From Gemmatimonadota bacterium (GTDB taxonomy: Bacteria > Gemmatimonadota > Gemmatimonadetes > Gemmatimonadales > Gemmatimonadaceae): a DNA stretch of 64,000 bases. Of this stretch, positions 44,623-56,051 are shown one piece after another. The notes under the pieces are model-generated. The model was not told the origin of the DNA. It saw only the letters and a list, made by a program, of their open reading frames with translations, and made no database searches. Made by a program: the position numbers and the translations under genes. The first letter of the stretch is position 1. Every line of letters begins with the position of its first letter. The stretch is from positions 62,001-126,000 of the forward strand of contig JADJNZ010000010.1 of assembly GCA_016714015.1 (NCBI GenBank), written 5' to 3'.

Positions 44623-45582
44623 TTGGCCAAGGCACTCGTCACCGGGGCCGCGGGATTCGTCGGCCAGTGGCTCTGTCGGGCGCTGTTGCGGCGTGGCTGG
44701 ACGGTGACCGGGACGACCATCGGCATGGCGCCGTCGCCGGGGATCCTCGAGCCGGCGGAGCTCATGTCGATGCATTGGCGCGGGATGGACCTGCGGCCGG
44801 GCGTCGACCGTCGGACCCTGGCCGGCCTGCTGGACCGGGAGCGTCCGGACGCGATCTTCCATCTCGCGGCCATCGCGTTCGTCCCGGCGGCCAGCGATGA
44901 CCCCATGCGGGCGCTCGACACCAACGTTTCGGCGGCCGTGCGGCTCGTCGAGGCGATGCGCGCCCACAAGCTCGCCGGGACCGCGGACCCGACCCTGCTG
45001 GTGATCGGCAGTGCGGAGCAGTACGGGGCGCAGGAGGGGCCGATGCCCCTTCGCGAGGAGGCCGACCAGCGCCCGCGCACCTTCTACGCCGCGACGAAGT
45101 GCGCTCAGGAGGCGTTCGCGCTGGCCGCGGCGCGGGCCGACGGCGTCAAGGTGGTGGCCACCCGCTCGTTCAACCACTCGGGCCGAGGGCAGGGTCCCTC
45201 CTTCCTGCTCCCGGCGCTCGTGCGGCGGGCGCGCGAGGCGGGGCCGACGGCCCCCCTGGCGATCGGGAATGCCGGGACGGTGCGCGATTTCCTCCACGTG
45301 GAGGACGTCGTGTCCGCGTATATTTCGCTCGTGGAGCGGGGGCGGCCCGGCGAGGCCTACAACGTCTGCAGCGGGGAGGGGATCACGGTGGGCGATGCGG
45401 CCGCCGAGGTCCTCGCGCGCGCGGGCGTGGACGCCGAGGTGGTCTCCGATCCTGCTCTCCGCCGCACCGTCGACGTGCCCTGGCTCGTCGGCGACAACAC
45501 GAAGCTCCGCGCCGACACCGGGTGGGTCCCCGCCCGGTCGCGCGCCGACATCATCGACGACCTCCTCAATGCCACGCCGTAA
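44623..45582 (+). CDS. rmd: NAD-dependent epimerase/reductase, probable GDP-4-keto-6-deoxy-D-mannose reductase
   Basis: Extended SDR of 319 aa. The glycine motif TGAAGFVGQWLCRALL and the catalytic YxxxK in FYAATKCAQEAF are present. GSAEQYG and TRSFNHSGRGQGPSFLLP resemble Rmd, which reduces the Gmd product to GDP-D-rhamnose; a Gmd partner next door supports this. The TTG lies one base after the gmd stop. Its 3' end overlaps the carB start by 14 bases. RmlD/fucose-type reductases are the alternative. Confidence 0.82.
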   Translation: MAKALVTGAAGFVGQWLCRALLRRGWTVTGTTIGMAPSPGILEPAELMSMHWRGMDLRPGVDRRTLAGLLDRERPDAIFHLAAIAFVPAASDDPMRALDTNVSAAVRLVEAMRAHKLAGTADPTLLVIGSAEQYGAQEGPMPLREEADQRPRTFYAATKCAQEAFALAAARADGVKVVATRSFNHSGRGQGPSFLLPALVRRAREAGPTAPLAIGNAGTVRDFLHVEDVVSAYISLVERGRPGEAYNVCSGEGITVGDAAAEVLARAGVDAEVVSDPALRRTVDVPWLVGDNTKLRADTGWVPARSRADIIDDLLNATP

Positions 45583-48500
45583 CGACATCCATCGCATCCT
45601 CCTGATCGGATCCGGGCCCATCGTCATCGGTCAGGGCGCGGAGTTCGACTACTCCGGGACGCAGGCCGCCAAGGCGCTGCGCGAGGAGGGATACGAGGTC
45701 ATCCTCGTGAACTCCAACCCGGCGACGATCATGACCGATCCGGAGGTCGCGGACCGGACGTATATCGAGCCGGTGACGCCGGAGTTCGTCGAGCTGATCA
45801 TCGCGCGGGAGAAGCCGGACGCGCTGCTGCCGACGATGGGCGGCCAGACCGCGCTGAACGTCGCGATGTCGCTCTACGAGAGCGGCGTGCTCGCGAAGTA
45901 CGGGGTGGAGCTGATCGGCGCCAACGCGCGGGCGATCAAGGTGGCGGAGGACCGCAAGCTGTTCGGCGAGGCCATGGAGAAGATCGGCCTCAAGTGCCCG
46001 CAGGGGAAGATCGCGACGACATGGGCGGAAGCGCTGGACATCGCCGAGTGGACGGGGTTCCCGGCGATCATCCGGCCGGCGTTCACGCTGGGCGGGTCGG
46101 GCGGCGGCATCGCGTACAACCGCGAGGAGTACGAGGCGATCGTGAAGCGCGGCCTGGCCGAGTCGCCCATCTCGCAGGTGCTGATCGAGCGCTCGCTCCT
46201 CGGCTGGAAGGAGTACGAGCTCGAGGTGATGCGCGACTCGCAGGACAACGTCGTGATCATCTGCTCCATCGAGAACATCGACCCGATGGGCATCCACACG
46301 GGGGACTCGATCACGGTCGCGCCGGCGATGACGCTGTCGGACCGCGAGTACCAGGAGATGCGCGACGCGGCGATCAAGATCATCCGGGAGATCGGGGTCG
46401 AGGCCGGCGGCTGCAACGTCCAGTTCGCGGTGAACCCGGCGAACGGCGAGATGATCGTCATCGAGATGAACCCGCGCGTGTCGCGCTCCTCGGCCCTCGC
46501 CTCCAAGGCGACCGGGTTCGCGATCGCGCGGATCGGCACCAAGCTCGCGGTCGGATACTCGCTCGACGAGATCCCGAACGACATCACGAAGACGACGCCG
46601 GCGAGCTTCGAGCCGGTCCTCGACTACGTCGTGGTGAAGGTCCCGCGCTTCGCATTCGAGAAGTTCGCGGGCGCCGACCCGACCCTGACGACGCAGATGA
46701 AGTCGGTCGGCGAGTCGATGGCGATCGGCCGCACGTTCAAGGAGGCGTTCCAGAAGGGGCTGCGCGCGCTCGAGACCGGCCGGCACGGCTGGGACGTGGG
46801 CGCGCGGCCGGTCGATGACCGGGTGGCCGATGATTCGCTGCCGGCCGTGCAGGCGGCGCTCGCACGTCCGGTGCCGGAGCGGATCTTCCAGATCAAGCGC
46901 GCGTTGCTCCTCGGGATGTCGGTCGAGGAGCTGTTCGAGCGGACGAAGGTCGATCCGTGGTTCCTTCGGCAGTTCGCCGAGATCGTGGAGGCGGAGCGGG
47001 CGTACGCCGCGCTGCCGGCGGTCGGGGAGCCCGAGATGCGTCGGATGAAGCGGATGGGCTTCGCCGACGTGCAGCTGGCGCGCCTCCGCGGCGAGTCGGA
47101 GCAGGCGGTGCGGCAGCATCGCTGGGCCCTCGGGGTCCGTCCCGCCTACAAGATGGTGGACACCTGCGCCGGCGAGTTCCCGTCCAATACGCCCTACCTC
47201 TACTCGTCCTACGACGAGGAGTCGGAGGCGCCGCGCACGGGTCGCAAGTCGGTGGTGATCCTCGGATCGGGCCCGAACCGCATCGGTCAGGGCGTGGAGT
47301 TCGACTACATGTGCGTCCGGGCCGCGATGGCGCTCCGCGACGCCGGGTACGAGACGATCATGGTCAACTCGAACCCCGAGACCGTCTCGACCGATTACGA
47401 TACCTCGGACAAGCTGTACTTCGAGCCCCTCACGTTCGAGCATGTGCTCGAGATCGTGGAGCGCGAGCAGCCGGTGGGCGTGATCGTGCAGCTCGGCGGC
47501 CAGACGCCACTCAAGCTCGTGAAGCCGCTCGAGGCCGCGGGCGTGCCGATCCTTGGCACCAGCCCGGAGGCGATCGACATCGCCGAGGACCGCAAGCGGT
47601 TCGAGAAGCTCGCGCGCGAGCTCGGCGTGACCCAGCCGCCCAACGGGACCGCGACGAGCGTCGAGGAGGCGGTGGTGATCGCGAACCGCATCGGCTATCC
47701 GGTGCTGGTGCGCCCGAGCTACGTGCTCGGCGGCCGGGCGATGGAGATCGTGTACGACGAGCCGACGTTGCGGGACTACTTCGTACGCGCCGTGCGCGTC
47801 TCGGAGGAGCGGCCGGTGCTCGTCGACATGTTCCTCGAGGATGCGTTCGAGGCGGACGTCGATGCGCTGTCGGATGGCGAGACGGTGGTGATCGGCGGCG
47901 TGATGCAGCACATCGAGGATGCGGGCATCCATTCGGGCGACTCGGCGTGCGTCCTCCCGCCGTACCGGATCACGAAGGAGCACCAGGACATCATGCGGGC
48001 CCACACCGTCTCGTTCGCGAAGGCGCTCGGCGTGGTGGGGTTGATCAACGTCCAGTACGCGGTGAAGGACGGCGTCGTGTACGTGATCGAGGTGAACCCG
48101 CGCGGGTCGCGGACGGTGCCCTTCGTCTCGAAGACGATCGGGAAGCCGCTCGCCTCGCTGGCGGCGCGCGTGATGCTCGGGGAGAAGCTCGTCGATCTGG
48201 GCTACACCGCGGAGATCATCGCCCCGTTCGTCTCGGTGAAGGAAGCGGTGTTCCCCTTCTCGAAGTTCCGCGAGTTCGACCCGATCCTCGGCCCTGAGAT
48301 GCGATCGACGGGCGAGGTGATGGGCATCGCCGAGTCGTTCGGGATCGCCTTCGGGAAGGCGCAGCTGGCGGCGGGGAACGGACTGCCGGCGGAGGGGAAG
48401 GTGATGATCACCGTGAACCAGCACGACCGGGCGGGGGCGGTGCCGATCGCGCGTCGGTTCCACGACATGGGCTTCGGGATCTTCACCACGCAGGGGACGG

Positions 48501-48796
48501 GGCGTCACCTCGGCGAGGTCGGGATCCCGTCGCAGCGCGTGTTCAAGGTGAGCGAGGGCCGTCCGCATGCGATCGACCTGATCGTGAACGGCGAGGTCAA
48601 GCTCCTGATCAACACGCCGCTGGGGAAGGAGTCGCAGAAGGACGACTACACGTTGCGCCAGGCGGCGATCGCGAACCGGATCCCCTACACGACGACGCTG
48701 TCGGGGGCGAGCGCGGCGGCGGATGCGATCCTCGCGTTCCGGTCGGAGCCGCTCTCGGTGCGGTCGCTGCAGGAGTGGCAGGAGACGCTCGCGTGA
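45569..48796 (+). CDS. carB: Carbamoyl-phosphate synthase large subunit
   Basis: Enzyme of 1075 aa that builds carbamoyl phosphate from bicarbonate, ammonia and two ATP for arginine and pyrimidine synthesis. The start MPRRNDIHRILLIGSGPIVIG and the internal repeat VVILGSGPNRIGQGVEFDY show the two ATP-grasp halves. Further marks are LGGSGGGIAYN and the C-terminal MGS-like domain from about residue 940. Length is normal. Its ATG at 45569 overlaps the rmd gene by 14 bases. No carA is present in the window. Its place in a sugar cluster is unusual and may only reflect shared expression. Confidence 0.96.
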   Translation: MPRRNDIHRILLIGSGPIVIGQGAEFDYSGTQAAKALREEGYEVILVNSNPATIMTDPEVADRTYIEPVTPEFVELIIAREKPDALLPTMGGQTALNVAMSLYESGVLAKYGVELIGANARAIKVAEDRKLFGEAMEKIGLKCPQGKIATTWAEALDIAEWTGFPAIIRPAFTLGGSGGGIAYNREEYEAIVKRGLAESPISQVLIERSLLGWKEYELEVMRDSQDNVVIICSIENIDPMGIHTGDSITVAPAMTLSDREYQEMRDAAIKIIREIGVEAGGCNVQFAVNPANGEMIVIEMNPRVSRSSALASKATGFAIARIGTKLAVGYSLDEIPNDITKTTPASFEPVLDYVVVKVPRFAFEKFAGADPTLTTQMKSVGESMAIGRTFKEAFQKGLRALETGRHGWDVGARPVDDRVADDSLPAVQAALARPVPERIFQIKRALLLGMSVEELFERTKVDPWFLRQFAEIVEAERAYAALPAVGEPEMRRMKRMGFADVQLARLRGESEQAVRQHRWALGVRPAYKMVDTCAGEFPSNTPYLYSSYDEESEAPRTGRKSVVILGSGPNRIGQGVEFDYMCVRAAMALRDAGYETIMVNSNPETVSTDYDTSDKLYFEPLTFEHVLEIVEREQPVGVIVQLGGQTPLKLVKPLEAAGVPILGTSPEAIDIAEDRKRFEKLARELGVTQPPNGTATSVEEAVVIANRIGYPVLVRPSYVLGGRAMEIVYDEPTLRDYFVRAVRVSEERPVLVDMFLEDAFEADVDALSDGETVVIGGVMQHIEDAGIHSGDSACVLPPYRITKEHQDIMRAHTVSFAKALGVVGLINVQYAVKDGVVYVIEVNPRGSRTVPFVSKTIGKPLASLAARVMLGEKLVDLGYTAEIIAPFVSVKEAVFPFSKFREFDPILGPEMRSTGEVMGIAESFGIAFGKAQLAAGNGLPAEGKVMITVNQHDRAGAVPIARRFHDMGFGIFTTQGTGRHLGEVGIPSQRVFKVSEGRPHAIDLIVNGEVKLLINTPLGKESQKDDYTLRQAAIANRIPYTTTLSGASAAADAILAFRSEPLSVRSLQEWQETLA

Positions 48797-49377
48797 CCGG
48801 GCCGGTGGTGCACGAATCGGCGTACGTCGACGAGGGTGCCGTGATCGGCGACGGGACGCGGGTCTGGCACTTCTGCCATGTCCTCGGCGGCGCGGTGATC
48901 GGCGCACGCTGCTCGCTCGGGCAGAACGTCGTCGTGATGAACGGGACTCGGATCGGCGACAACGTGAAGATCCAGAACAACGTCTCGATCTACGAGGGCG
49001 TCGAGCTCGAGGACGATGTGTTCTGCGGACCCTCGATGGTGTTCACGAACGTCGTGAACCCGCGGAGCCACGTGAGCCGGAAGGACGAGTATCGGCGGAC
49101 GCTGGTGCGACGCGGGGCGAGCATCGGCGCGAATGCGACGGTCGTGTGCGGCAGCACGCTCGGGGCGTACTGCTTCATCGGCGCGGGCGCCGTGGTGACG
49201 AAGGATGTTCCGGCGTATGCACTGATGACCGGGGTCCCCGCGCGCCGGACCGGTTGGATGTGTGCCTGCGGCGTGAAGCTGCCCTCGGGGACGGCGCCGC
49301 TCCGATGCACGGCGTGCGGGTCCACGTATGAGTCCGCGGACGGCGGGATCCGTCCCACCGCCGAGGCGGATCGATGA
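48793..49377 (+). CDS. wbpD: Left-handed beta-helix N-acetyltransferase, WbpD/WlbB-like, with C-terminal zinc ribbon
   Basis: Acetyl-CoA transferase of 194 aa that acetylates the 3-amino group of UDP-GlcNAc(3NH2)A. The hexapeptide repeats (about residues 12-150) include GAVIGDGTRVWHFCHVLGGAVIG and NNVSIYEGVELEDDVFCGPSMVFTNV. A CxC and CxxC pair near the end (CACGVKL, RCTACGS) would bind zinc, as in many WbpD homologues. The GTG start overlaps the carB stop and the stop overlaps wbpB (ATGA). Direct proof of substrate is lacking; the adjacent pathway genes support it. Confidence 0.85.
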   Translation: MTGPVVHESAYVDEGAVIGDGTRVWHFCHVLGGAVIGARCSLGQNVVVMNGTRIGDNVKIQNNVSIYEGVELEDDVFCGPSMVFTNVVNPRSHVSRKDEYRRTLVRRGASIGANATVVCGSTLGAYCFIGAGAVVTKDVPAYALMTGVPARRTGWMCACGVKLPSGTAPLRCTACGSTYESADGGIRPTAEADR

Positions 49378-50420
49378 CGGCAGAACGGAACTTCCGTGTG
49401 GCGGTCGCCGGGTGCGGCCGCATCAGCCAGAACCACTTCGAGGCGCTGGAACGGATCGACGGGCTCTCCCTCTCGGCGGTCTCCGACGTTGTCGAGGAGC
49501 GTGCGCGTGCCGCTGGCGAGCGATGGAACGTCCCCTGGTTCACGTCGGTCGAGCAGATGCTGGCCGGGGCGCCGTCGGACATCGTGACCATCGCGACGCC
49601 CTCCGGCATGCATCCCCAGCACGGCGCCCTGGCCGCGCGCGCGGGGAAGCATGTCGTTTCGGAGAAGCCGATGGCGATCTCGCTCTCCGCCGCGGACGAA
49701 CTCGTCAAGGCGTGCGACGATGCCGGCGTCCACCTGTTCGTCGTGAAGCAGAACCGGCTCAACTCGACGGTGCAGCTGCTCAAGCGCGCCCTCGACAAGG
49801 GGCGGTTCGGGCGACTCTTCATGATCAACGCGACGGTCCGCTGGGCCCGCCCGCAGGAGTACTACGATCAGGCCAAGTGGCGCGGGACGTGGGAGTTCGA
49901 CGGTGGGGCGTTCATGAATCAGGCCTCCCACTACGTCGACCTCGTGCAGTGGTTCATGGGCCCCGTGGAAAGCGTGATGGCCAAGACCGCGACGATGGCG
50001 CGACGGATCGAGGCCGAGGATTCCGGGGCGGCGGTCCTGAAGTTCCGCAACGGTGCGATCGGTGTGCTCGAGGTGACGATGCTGACCTTCCCGAAGAACC
50101 TCGAGGGATCCATCACGCTGCTCGGTGAACGCGGGACCGTGAAGATCGGCGGGACGGCGGTGAATCGGATCGAGCACTGGCAGTTCGCGGACTACGACGA
50201 TGACGACAAGCTCGTGGAGTCCGCGAACACGAACCCGACCTCGGTGTACGGCTTCGGCCATGAGCCCTACTACCGGAACGTCCTGAAGGTGCTGCGCGGG
50301 CAGGCTGCGCCGGAGACGGACGGTCGGGCGGGGCGCAAGTCGCTCGAACTCATCCTGGGGATCTACGAGTCCGCGAAGACCGGACGCGAGGTCCCGCTCC
50401 CCCTTGTCGCGCGGGTCTGA
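49374..50420 (+). CDS. wbpB: Gfo/Idh/MocA-family dehydrogenase, WbpB-like
   Basis: NAD-dependent enzyme of 348 aa that oxidises the 3-position of UDP-GlcNAc uronic acid. The N-terminal Rossmann motif is VAVAGCGRISQNHFEAL, followed by EKPMAIS, the family's catalytic Lys region, and HYVDLVQWF in the C-terminal domain. The ATG overlaps the wbpD stop. The next gene follows after 100 bases that hold a TAGAGC box and several TTGAC-like tracts, so an internal promoter is possible. Confidence 0.86.
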   Translation: MTAERNFRVAVAGCGRISQNHFEALERIDGLSLSAVSDVVEERARAAGERWNVPWFTSVEQMLAGAPSDIVTIATPSGMHPQHGALAARAGKHVVSEKPMAISLSAADELVKACDDAGVHLFVVKQNRLNSTVQLLKRALDKGRFGRLFMINATVRWARPQEYYDQAKWRGTWEFDGGAFMNQASHYVDLVQWFMGPVESVMAKTATMARRIEAEDSGAAVLKFRNGAIGVLEVTMLTFPKNLEGSITLLGERGTVKIGGTAVNRIEHWQFADYDDDDKLVESANTNPTSVYGFGHEPYYRNVLKVLRGQAAPETDGRAGRKSLELILGIYESAKTGREVPLPLVARV

Positions 50421-50520
50421 CACCGCGTGCCGTTGACCTTCGGTGCCCGTCTGACGAACTTCAACTCCTTGCGCGACTTGCACTTCCGTCGTTCAACCAC
50501 TCCCTAGAGCCCCGATTGCC

Positions 50521-51633
50521 ATGGCCGTCCCGCTTCTCGACCTGAAGGCGCAGCACGCCACGATCCGGAACGAGGTCGTCGACCGGATGCTGCAGGTCGT
50601 CGACGAACAGGTCTTCATCCTCGGGGCCGCCGTCTCGAGCTTCGAATGCGAGGTCGCCGGCCTCTCCCGCACCAAGTACGCGGTCGGCTGCGCCAACGGC
50701 ACCGATGCCATCCTGATCGCCATGCGCGCCCTCGACATCGGGCGCGGCGACGAGGTAGTGACGTCGCCGTTCACGTTCTTCGCGACGGCGGGGACGATCC
50801 ACAACGTCGGCGCGACGCCGGTGTTCGTCGACATCGACCCGAAGACGTTCAACATCCGCGCCGACCTCGCAGCCGCGGCGGTGACCTCCCGCACGAAGGC
50901 CGTGATCCCCGTCGACCTCTTCGGTCAGATGGCCCCGCTCGAGGAGATCCGGCGCCTGTTGCCGTCGATGCCGATCATCGAGGACGCCGCGCAGAGCATC
51001 GGGGCGCGCCGGAAGATCGACGGCGAGTGGCGCATGGCCGGTGAGGCCGCGACCATCGGCACCTTCTCGTTCTTCCCGTCGAAGAACCTCGGCGGGTACG
51101 GGGACGGCGGCATGATGGTCACGCAGGACGAGACGATCTTCAAGCGCCTGATGCGGATCCGCACGCACGGGTCGGTCCAGACGTACCTGCATGAGGAGGT
51201 CGGATACAACTCCCGCCTCGACGCTCTCCAGGCGGTGGTGCTCTCGGCCAAGCTCCCGCATCTCGCCGCGTGGAGTGCCAAGCGCCGCGACAACGCCGCC
51301 TACTACGATGCGGCCTTCGCGGACATCGCCGACCTGACGACCCCGTTCATCGACCCGGCGAACGAGTCGATCTTCAATCAGTACACCGTCCGCGTCGACC
51401 GTCGCGACGCGCTCAAGGACCACCTGAAGGCGAAGGGGATCGGGCACTCGGTGTACTATCCATTGCCGCTCCACCTGCAGCCCTGCTTTGCCTATCTCGG
51501 CTACAAGGAAGGGACCTGCCCCGAGGCCGAGCAGGCGTCGAAGGAAGTGGTCTCGCTCCCCGTCTTCCCGGAACTCACGCGCGCCCAGCTGGACGAGGTC
51601 GTGGCCGCCGTGCGCTCCTTCTTCGGCAAGTGA
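50521..51633 (+). CDS. wbpE: DegT/DnrJ/EryC1/StrS aminotransferase, WbpE-like
   Basis: PLP-dependent sugar aminotransferase of 370 aa. The N-terminus VPLLDLKAQHATIRNEV, the CANGTDAILIAMRAL and SPFTFFATAGTI motifs, and the PLP-lysine region TFSFFPSKNLGGYGDGG are typical. EDAAQSIGARRK precedes it. It would transfer an amino group to the 3-keto sugar made by WbpB. The ATG follows a TAGAGC box by 10 bases. The wbpA homologue follows 22 bases after its stop. Confidence 0.87.
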   Translation: MAVPLLDLKAQHATIRNEVVDRMLQVVDEQVFILGAAVSSFECEVAGLSRTKYAVGCANGTDAILIAMRALDIGRGDEVVTSPFTFFATAGTIHNVGATPVFVDIDPKTFNIRADLAAAAVTSRTKAVIPVDLFGQMAPLEEIRRLLPSMPIIEDAAQSIGARRKIDGEWRMAGEAATIGTFSFFPSKNLGGYGDGGMMVTQDETIFKRLMRIRTHGSVQTYLHEEVGYNSRLDALQAVVLSAKLPHLAAWSAKRRDNAAYYDAAFADIADLTTPFIDPANESIFNQYTVRVDRRDALKDHLKAKGIGHSVYYPLPLHLQPCFAYLGYKEGTCPEAEQASKEVVSLPVFPELTRAQLDEVVAAVRSFFGK

Positions 51634-51655
51634 ACTGCACCCCATCCCCGCGGAC

Positions 51656-52995
<1,340 letters not shown>

Positions 52996-52999
<4 letters not shown>

Positions 53000-54303
53000 G
53001 GATCACCGTCGTCGGGACCGGGTACGTCGGGCTCGTCGTCGGCGCCTGCCTGGCCGAGACGGGCAATGACGTGGTCTGCGCGGACGTCGATATCGGCAAG
53101 ATCGATGGCCTGAAGCGGAACCAGCTGCCGATCTACGAGCCGGGGCTCGAGGAGTACGTCGAGCGCAACCAGGCGGCGGGACGGCTGGTCTTCACGACCG
53201 ACATCCCGTCGGCGATCGCCTCGGCGGAAGTCGTCTTCATCGCCGTCGGCACGCCGCCGGACGAGGATGGTTCGGCGGACCTCAAGCACGTGCTCGCCGT
53301 GGCGGACGCGATCGGTCGGCATGCGACCCGCGAGCTGGTCATCGTGACGAAGTCGACGGTGCCGGTCGGGACCGCCGAGAAGGTCGCCGCCGTCGTGGCG
53401 CCGCTCATCAAGGTCCCCTTCCACATGTGCTCGAACCCCGAGTTCCTCAAGGAAGGGGCGGCGGTCGAGGACTTCATGAAGCCGGATCGCGTGGTGATCG
53501 GCGTCGAGACGCCGTTCGCGCGCGCCCGGATGGACGAGCTCTACGCGCCGTTCGTCCGGACGGGGAAGCCCATCATCTTCATGGACATCCCCTCGGCGGA
53601 GATGACCAAGTACGCGGCGAACGCGATGCTCGCGACGCGCATCTCGTTCATGAACGAGATCGCGAACCTCTGTGAGCGCGTCGGCGCCAACGTCGACCTC
53701 GTGCGCAAGGGGATCGGGTCGGACTCGCGCATCGGCCCCGCGTTCCTCTTCCCCGGGCCCGGCTACGGTGGCTCGTGCTTCCCGAAGGACGTCAAGGCCC
53801 TCATGCGCACCTCCGAGGAGCGTGGGGCGCCGATGCAGGTGCTGCGCGCGGTCGAGGATGCGAACGACCTGCAGAAGCATCGGCTGTTCGGGAAGGTCCG
53901 CGACGCGCTCGGCGGGTCGGTGCAGGGGAAGCGCATCGCCCTTTGGGGCCTGGCGTTCAAGGCCAACACCGACGACATGCGCGAGTCACCGTCGCTCCCG
54001 CTCATCGACGCGTTGCTCGAGGCGGGCGCGACGGTCGTCGCGCACGATCCGGCTGCGATGCACGAGGCGGAGCGACGCCTCGGCGCGCGCATCACCTACG
54101 CGTCCGGCAACTATGAGGCGCTCGACGGTGCTGACGCCCTCGTGATCGTCACGGACTGGAACGCGTACCGTTTCCCTGACTTCTCTCGCATCCGTTCCGC
54201 GCTGGCCTCGCCGGTGGTCGTCGATGGCCGCAACCTGTACGATCCCGAGAAGATGCGGGCGCTCGGTTTCACGTACCGCTCCATCGGCCGGGGACGCGAG
54301 TGA
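52996..54303 (+). CDS. ugd: UDP-glucose 6-dehydrogenase
   Basis: NAD enzyme of 435 aa that makes UDP-glucuronate. The NAD loop is VVGTGYVGLVVGACLAETG, NQLPIYEPGLEEYV is family-specific, and the catalytic Cys is in GPGYGGSCFPKDVKAL. The C-terminal domain shows ALWGLAFKANTDDMRESPS. The GTG start overlaps the wbpA stop (GTGA). The decarboxylase gene overlaps its stop in the same manner, so UDP-GlcA is probably passed to UDP-xylose synthesis. Confidence 0.95.
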
Positions 54304-55256
54304 GGGTCCTCGTCACGGGGGTCGCGGGCTTCCTGGGTTCGCACCTCGCGGATCGCTTCCTCCGGGACGGGCATTCGGTCGTCGGGCTCGACAACTTCCT
54401 GACCGGCCATCCGGATAACATCGCGCACCTGATGGGGCACGAGCGATTCTCGTTCGTGCGCCACAACATCTCCGAATACACGTACGTCGCGGGTCCGCTG
54501 GACGGCGTGCTCCATTTCGCCTCTCCGGCGAGCCCGGTCGACTATCTCGAGATGCCGATCCAGACGCTGAAGGTCGGTTCGCTGGGAACGCACAACGCGC
54601 TGGGCATCGCCCTCGCGAAGAAGGCCCGCTTCCTGCTCGCCTCGACGTCAGAGGTCTACGGCGACCCGCTCGAGCACCCGCAGACCGAGGCGTACTGGGG
54701 GAACGTGAACCCGATCGGTCCGCGCGGCTGCTACGACGAGGCGAAGCGCTTCGCCGAGGCGATGACGATGGCGTACCATCGGGCGCAGGGTGTCGACACG
54801 CGGATCGTGCGGATCTTCAATACGTACGGTCCGCGCATGCGGCCGGGCGACGGGCGCGTGGTCTCGAACTTCATCGTTCAGGCGCTCCATGGCCAGCCGC
54901 TCTCGGTGTACGGGGACGGCAGCCAGACCCGCTCGTTCTGCTACGTCGAGGACGAGGTCGAGGGCATCTACCGGCTCTTCCGGAGCGAGGAGGGGATGCC
55001 GGTCAACATCGGCAACCCGAACGAGTTCACCGTCCGTCAGCTGGCCGAGCTCGTGGTGGAACTCACGGGGTCGTCCTCGGTTATCACCTCGCACCCGCTG
55101 CCCACGGACGATCCCAAGGTCCGCAAGCCCGACATCACCCGCGCACGCACCGTGCTCGGGTGGGAGCCCACGATCCAGCTGCGCGAGGGCCTCGCGCGGA
55201 CCATCGAATACTTCCGCGGTCTCGAAGGGTCCGCGCGGATGCAGCCCCCGACCTGA
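54300..55256 (+). CDS. uxs: UDP-glucuronate decarboxylase (UDP-xylose synthase)
   Basis: Extended SDR of 318 aa. The glycine motif TGVAGFLGSHLADRFL, LDNFLTGHPDNIAHL, HFASPASPVDYLEMPIQTLKVGS and the catalytic YxxxK in GCYDEAKRFAEA all match UXS. YGPRMRPGDGRVVSNFI continues the match. It decarboxylates UDP-GlcA to UDP-xylose. The GTG overlaps the ugd stop. The bamD gene overlaps its own stop (TGATG), so envelope assembly and sugar genes share an mRNA. Confidence 0.9.
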   Translation: MRVLVTGVAGFLGSHLADRFLRDGHSVVGLDNFLTGHPDNIAHLMGHERFSFVRHNISEYTYVAGPLDGVLHFASPASPVDYLEMPIQTLKVGSLGTHNALGIALAKKARFLLASTSEVYGDPLEHPQTEAYWGNVNPIGPRGCYDEAKRFAEAMTMAYHRAQGVDTRIVRIFNTYGPRMRPGDGRVVSNFIVQALHGQPLSVYGDGSQTRSFCYVEDEVEGIYRLFRSEEGMPVNIGNPNEFTVRQLAELVVELTGSSSVITSHPLPTDDPKVRKPDITRARTVLGWEPTIQLREGLARTIEYFRGLEGSARMQPPT

Positions 55257-56044
55257 TGCGACGTCCCGTCCTGCTCGTCCTCGCGCTCGCCGTCACGGCC
55301 GGCGCCTGCTTCGGTTCCTTCAACGTCCGCGACTACTCCACGTCCGCGGCGCTCTACTCGGCCGGCATGCAGAAGTACCGGGCGGGGAAGTACGCCGATG
55401 CCGCGACGGCTTTCGAGCGCCTGACGCTCGACCTCCCCACGCGGGACACGCTGCTCCCGCTGGCGCATTGGTACCTCGGCTGGTCGCGGCTCAAGCGTGA
55501 CGAGCGCCTCCTCGCGGCCCAGGCCTTCATCCGGCTGAGCGAAACGGTGCCGGACGACACGCTCGCCGACGATGCCCTCCTGATGTCCGGGCGCTCGTAC
55601 GGCGGGCTCTGGCGTCGGGCGAGCCTCGATCCGCAGTACGGCCTGCTCGCGCAGACGCAGTACCGGCTCCTCGTCGGCGTCTATCCGCAGTCGGGACTCG
55701 TCGACTCGGCGAACCGGGAGTTGCGGCGCCTCGACGAGATGTTCGCATCGAAGGACTACGAGACCGGGGTCCACTACACCCGACGGAAGGCCTACGACTC
55801 CGCGATCATCTTCTTCAAGGACGTCGTGAAGAACTTCCCGGAGACCGACAAGGCGCGGCAGGCGATGCTTCGCATGGTCGAGATCTACCGGCTGCCCGCG
55901 CTCGACTACAAGGAGGACGCGGCGGAGGTCTGTGACGCGCTCCGGGCCGCCTACCCGACCCACCCCGAGGTCCTGGCCGCGTGCAAGGTGAGCCCGACCG
56001 GCAGACCCGATAGCGCGGCGACGGGCGCAGCGCGCCGCCCGTAG
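55256..56044 (+). CDS. bamD: Outer-membrane assembly lipoprotein BamD-like
   Basis: Probable lipoprotein of 262 aa with a signal ending TAGACFGS (Cys near residue 19). The body is made of TPR-like helical repeats, with ALYSAGMQKYRAGKYADAATAFERLTL typical of the first BamD repeat. The later AIIFFKDVVKNFPETDKARQAML is another. BamD helps fold outer-membrane proteins with BamA. Sequence divergence is large, so YfiO-type identity rests on the repeats, lipobox and length. It follows the uxs gene with a one-base overlap. Confidence 0.78.
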   Translation: MRRPVLLVLALAVTAGACFGSFNVRDYSTSAALYSAGMQKYRAGKYADAATAFERLTLDLPTRDTLLPLAHWYLGWSRLKRDERLLAAQAFIRLSETVPDDTLADDALLMSGRSYGGLWRRASLDPQYGLLAQTQYRLLVGVYPQSGLVDSANRELRRLDEMFASKDYETGVHYTRRKAYDSAIIFFKDVVKNFPETDKARQAMLRMVEIYRLPALDYKEDAAEVCDALRAAYPTHPEVLAACKVSPTGRPDSAATGAARRP

Positions 56045-56051
56045 GCACGGC

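Noticed and set aside
45566..48907. 1113-codon open frame on the minus strand, opposite carB
   Set aside because: It is the antisense shadow of carB. High GC in third codon positions keeps opposite frames open; the translation is His/Arg/Asp-rich low complexity with no domain.
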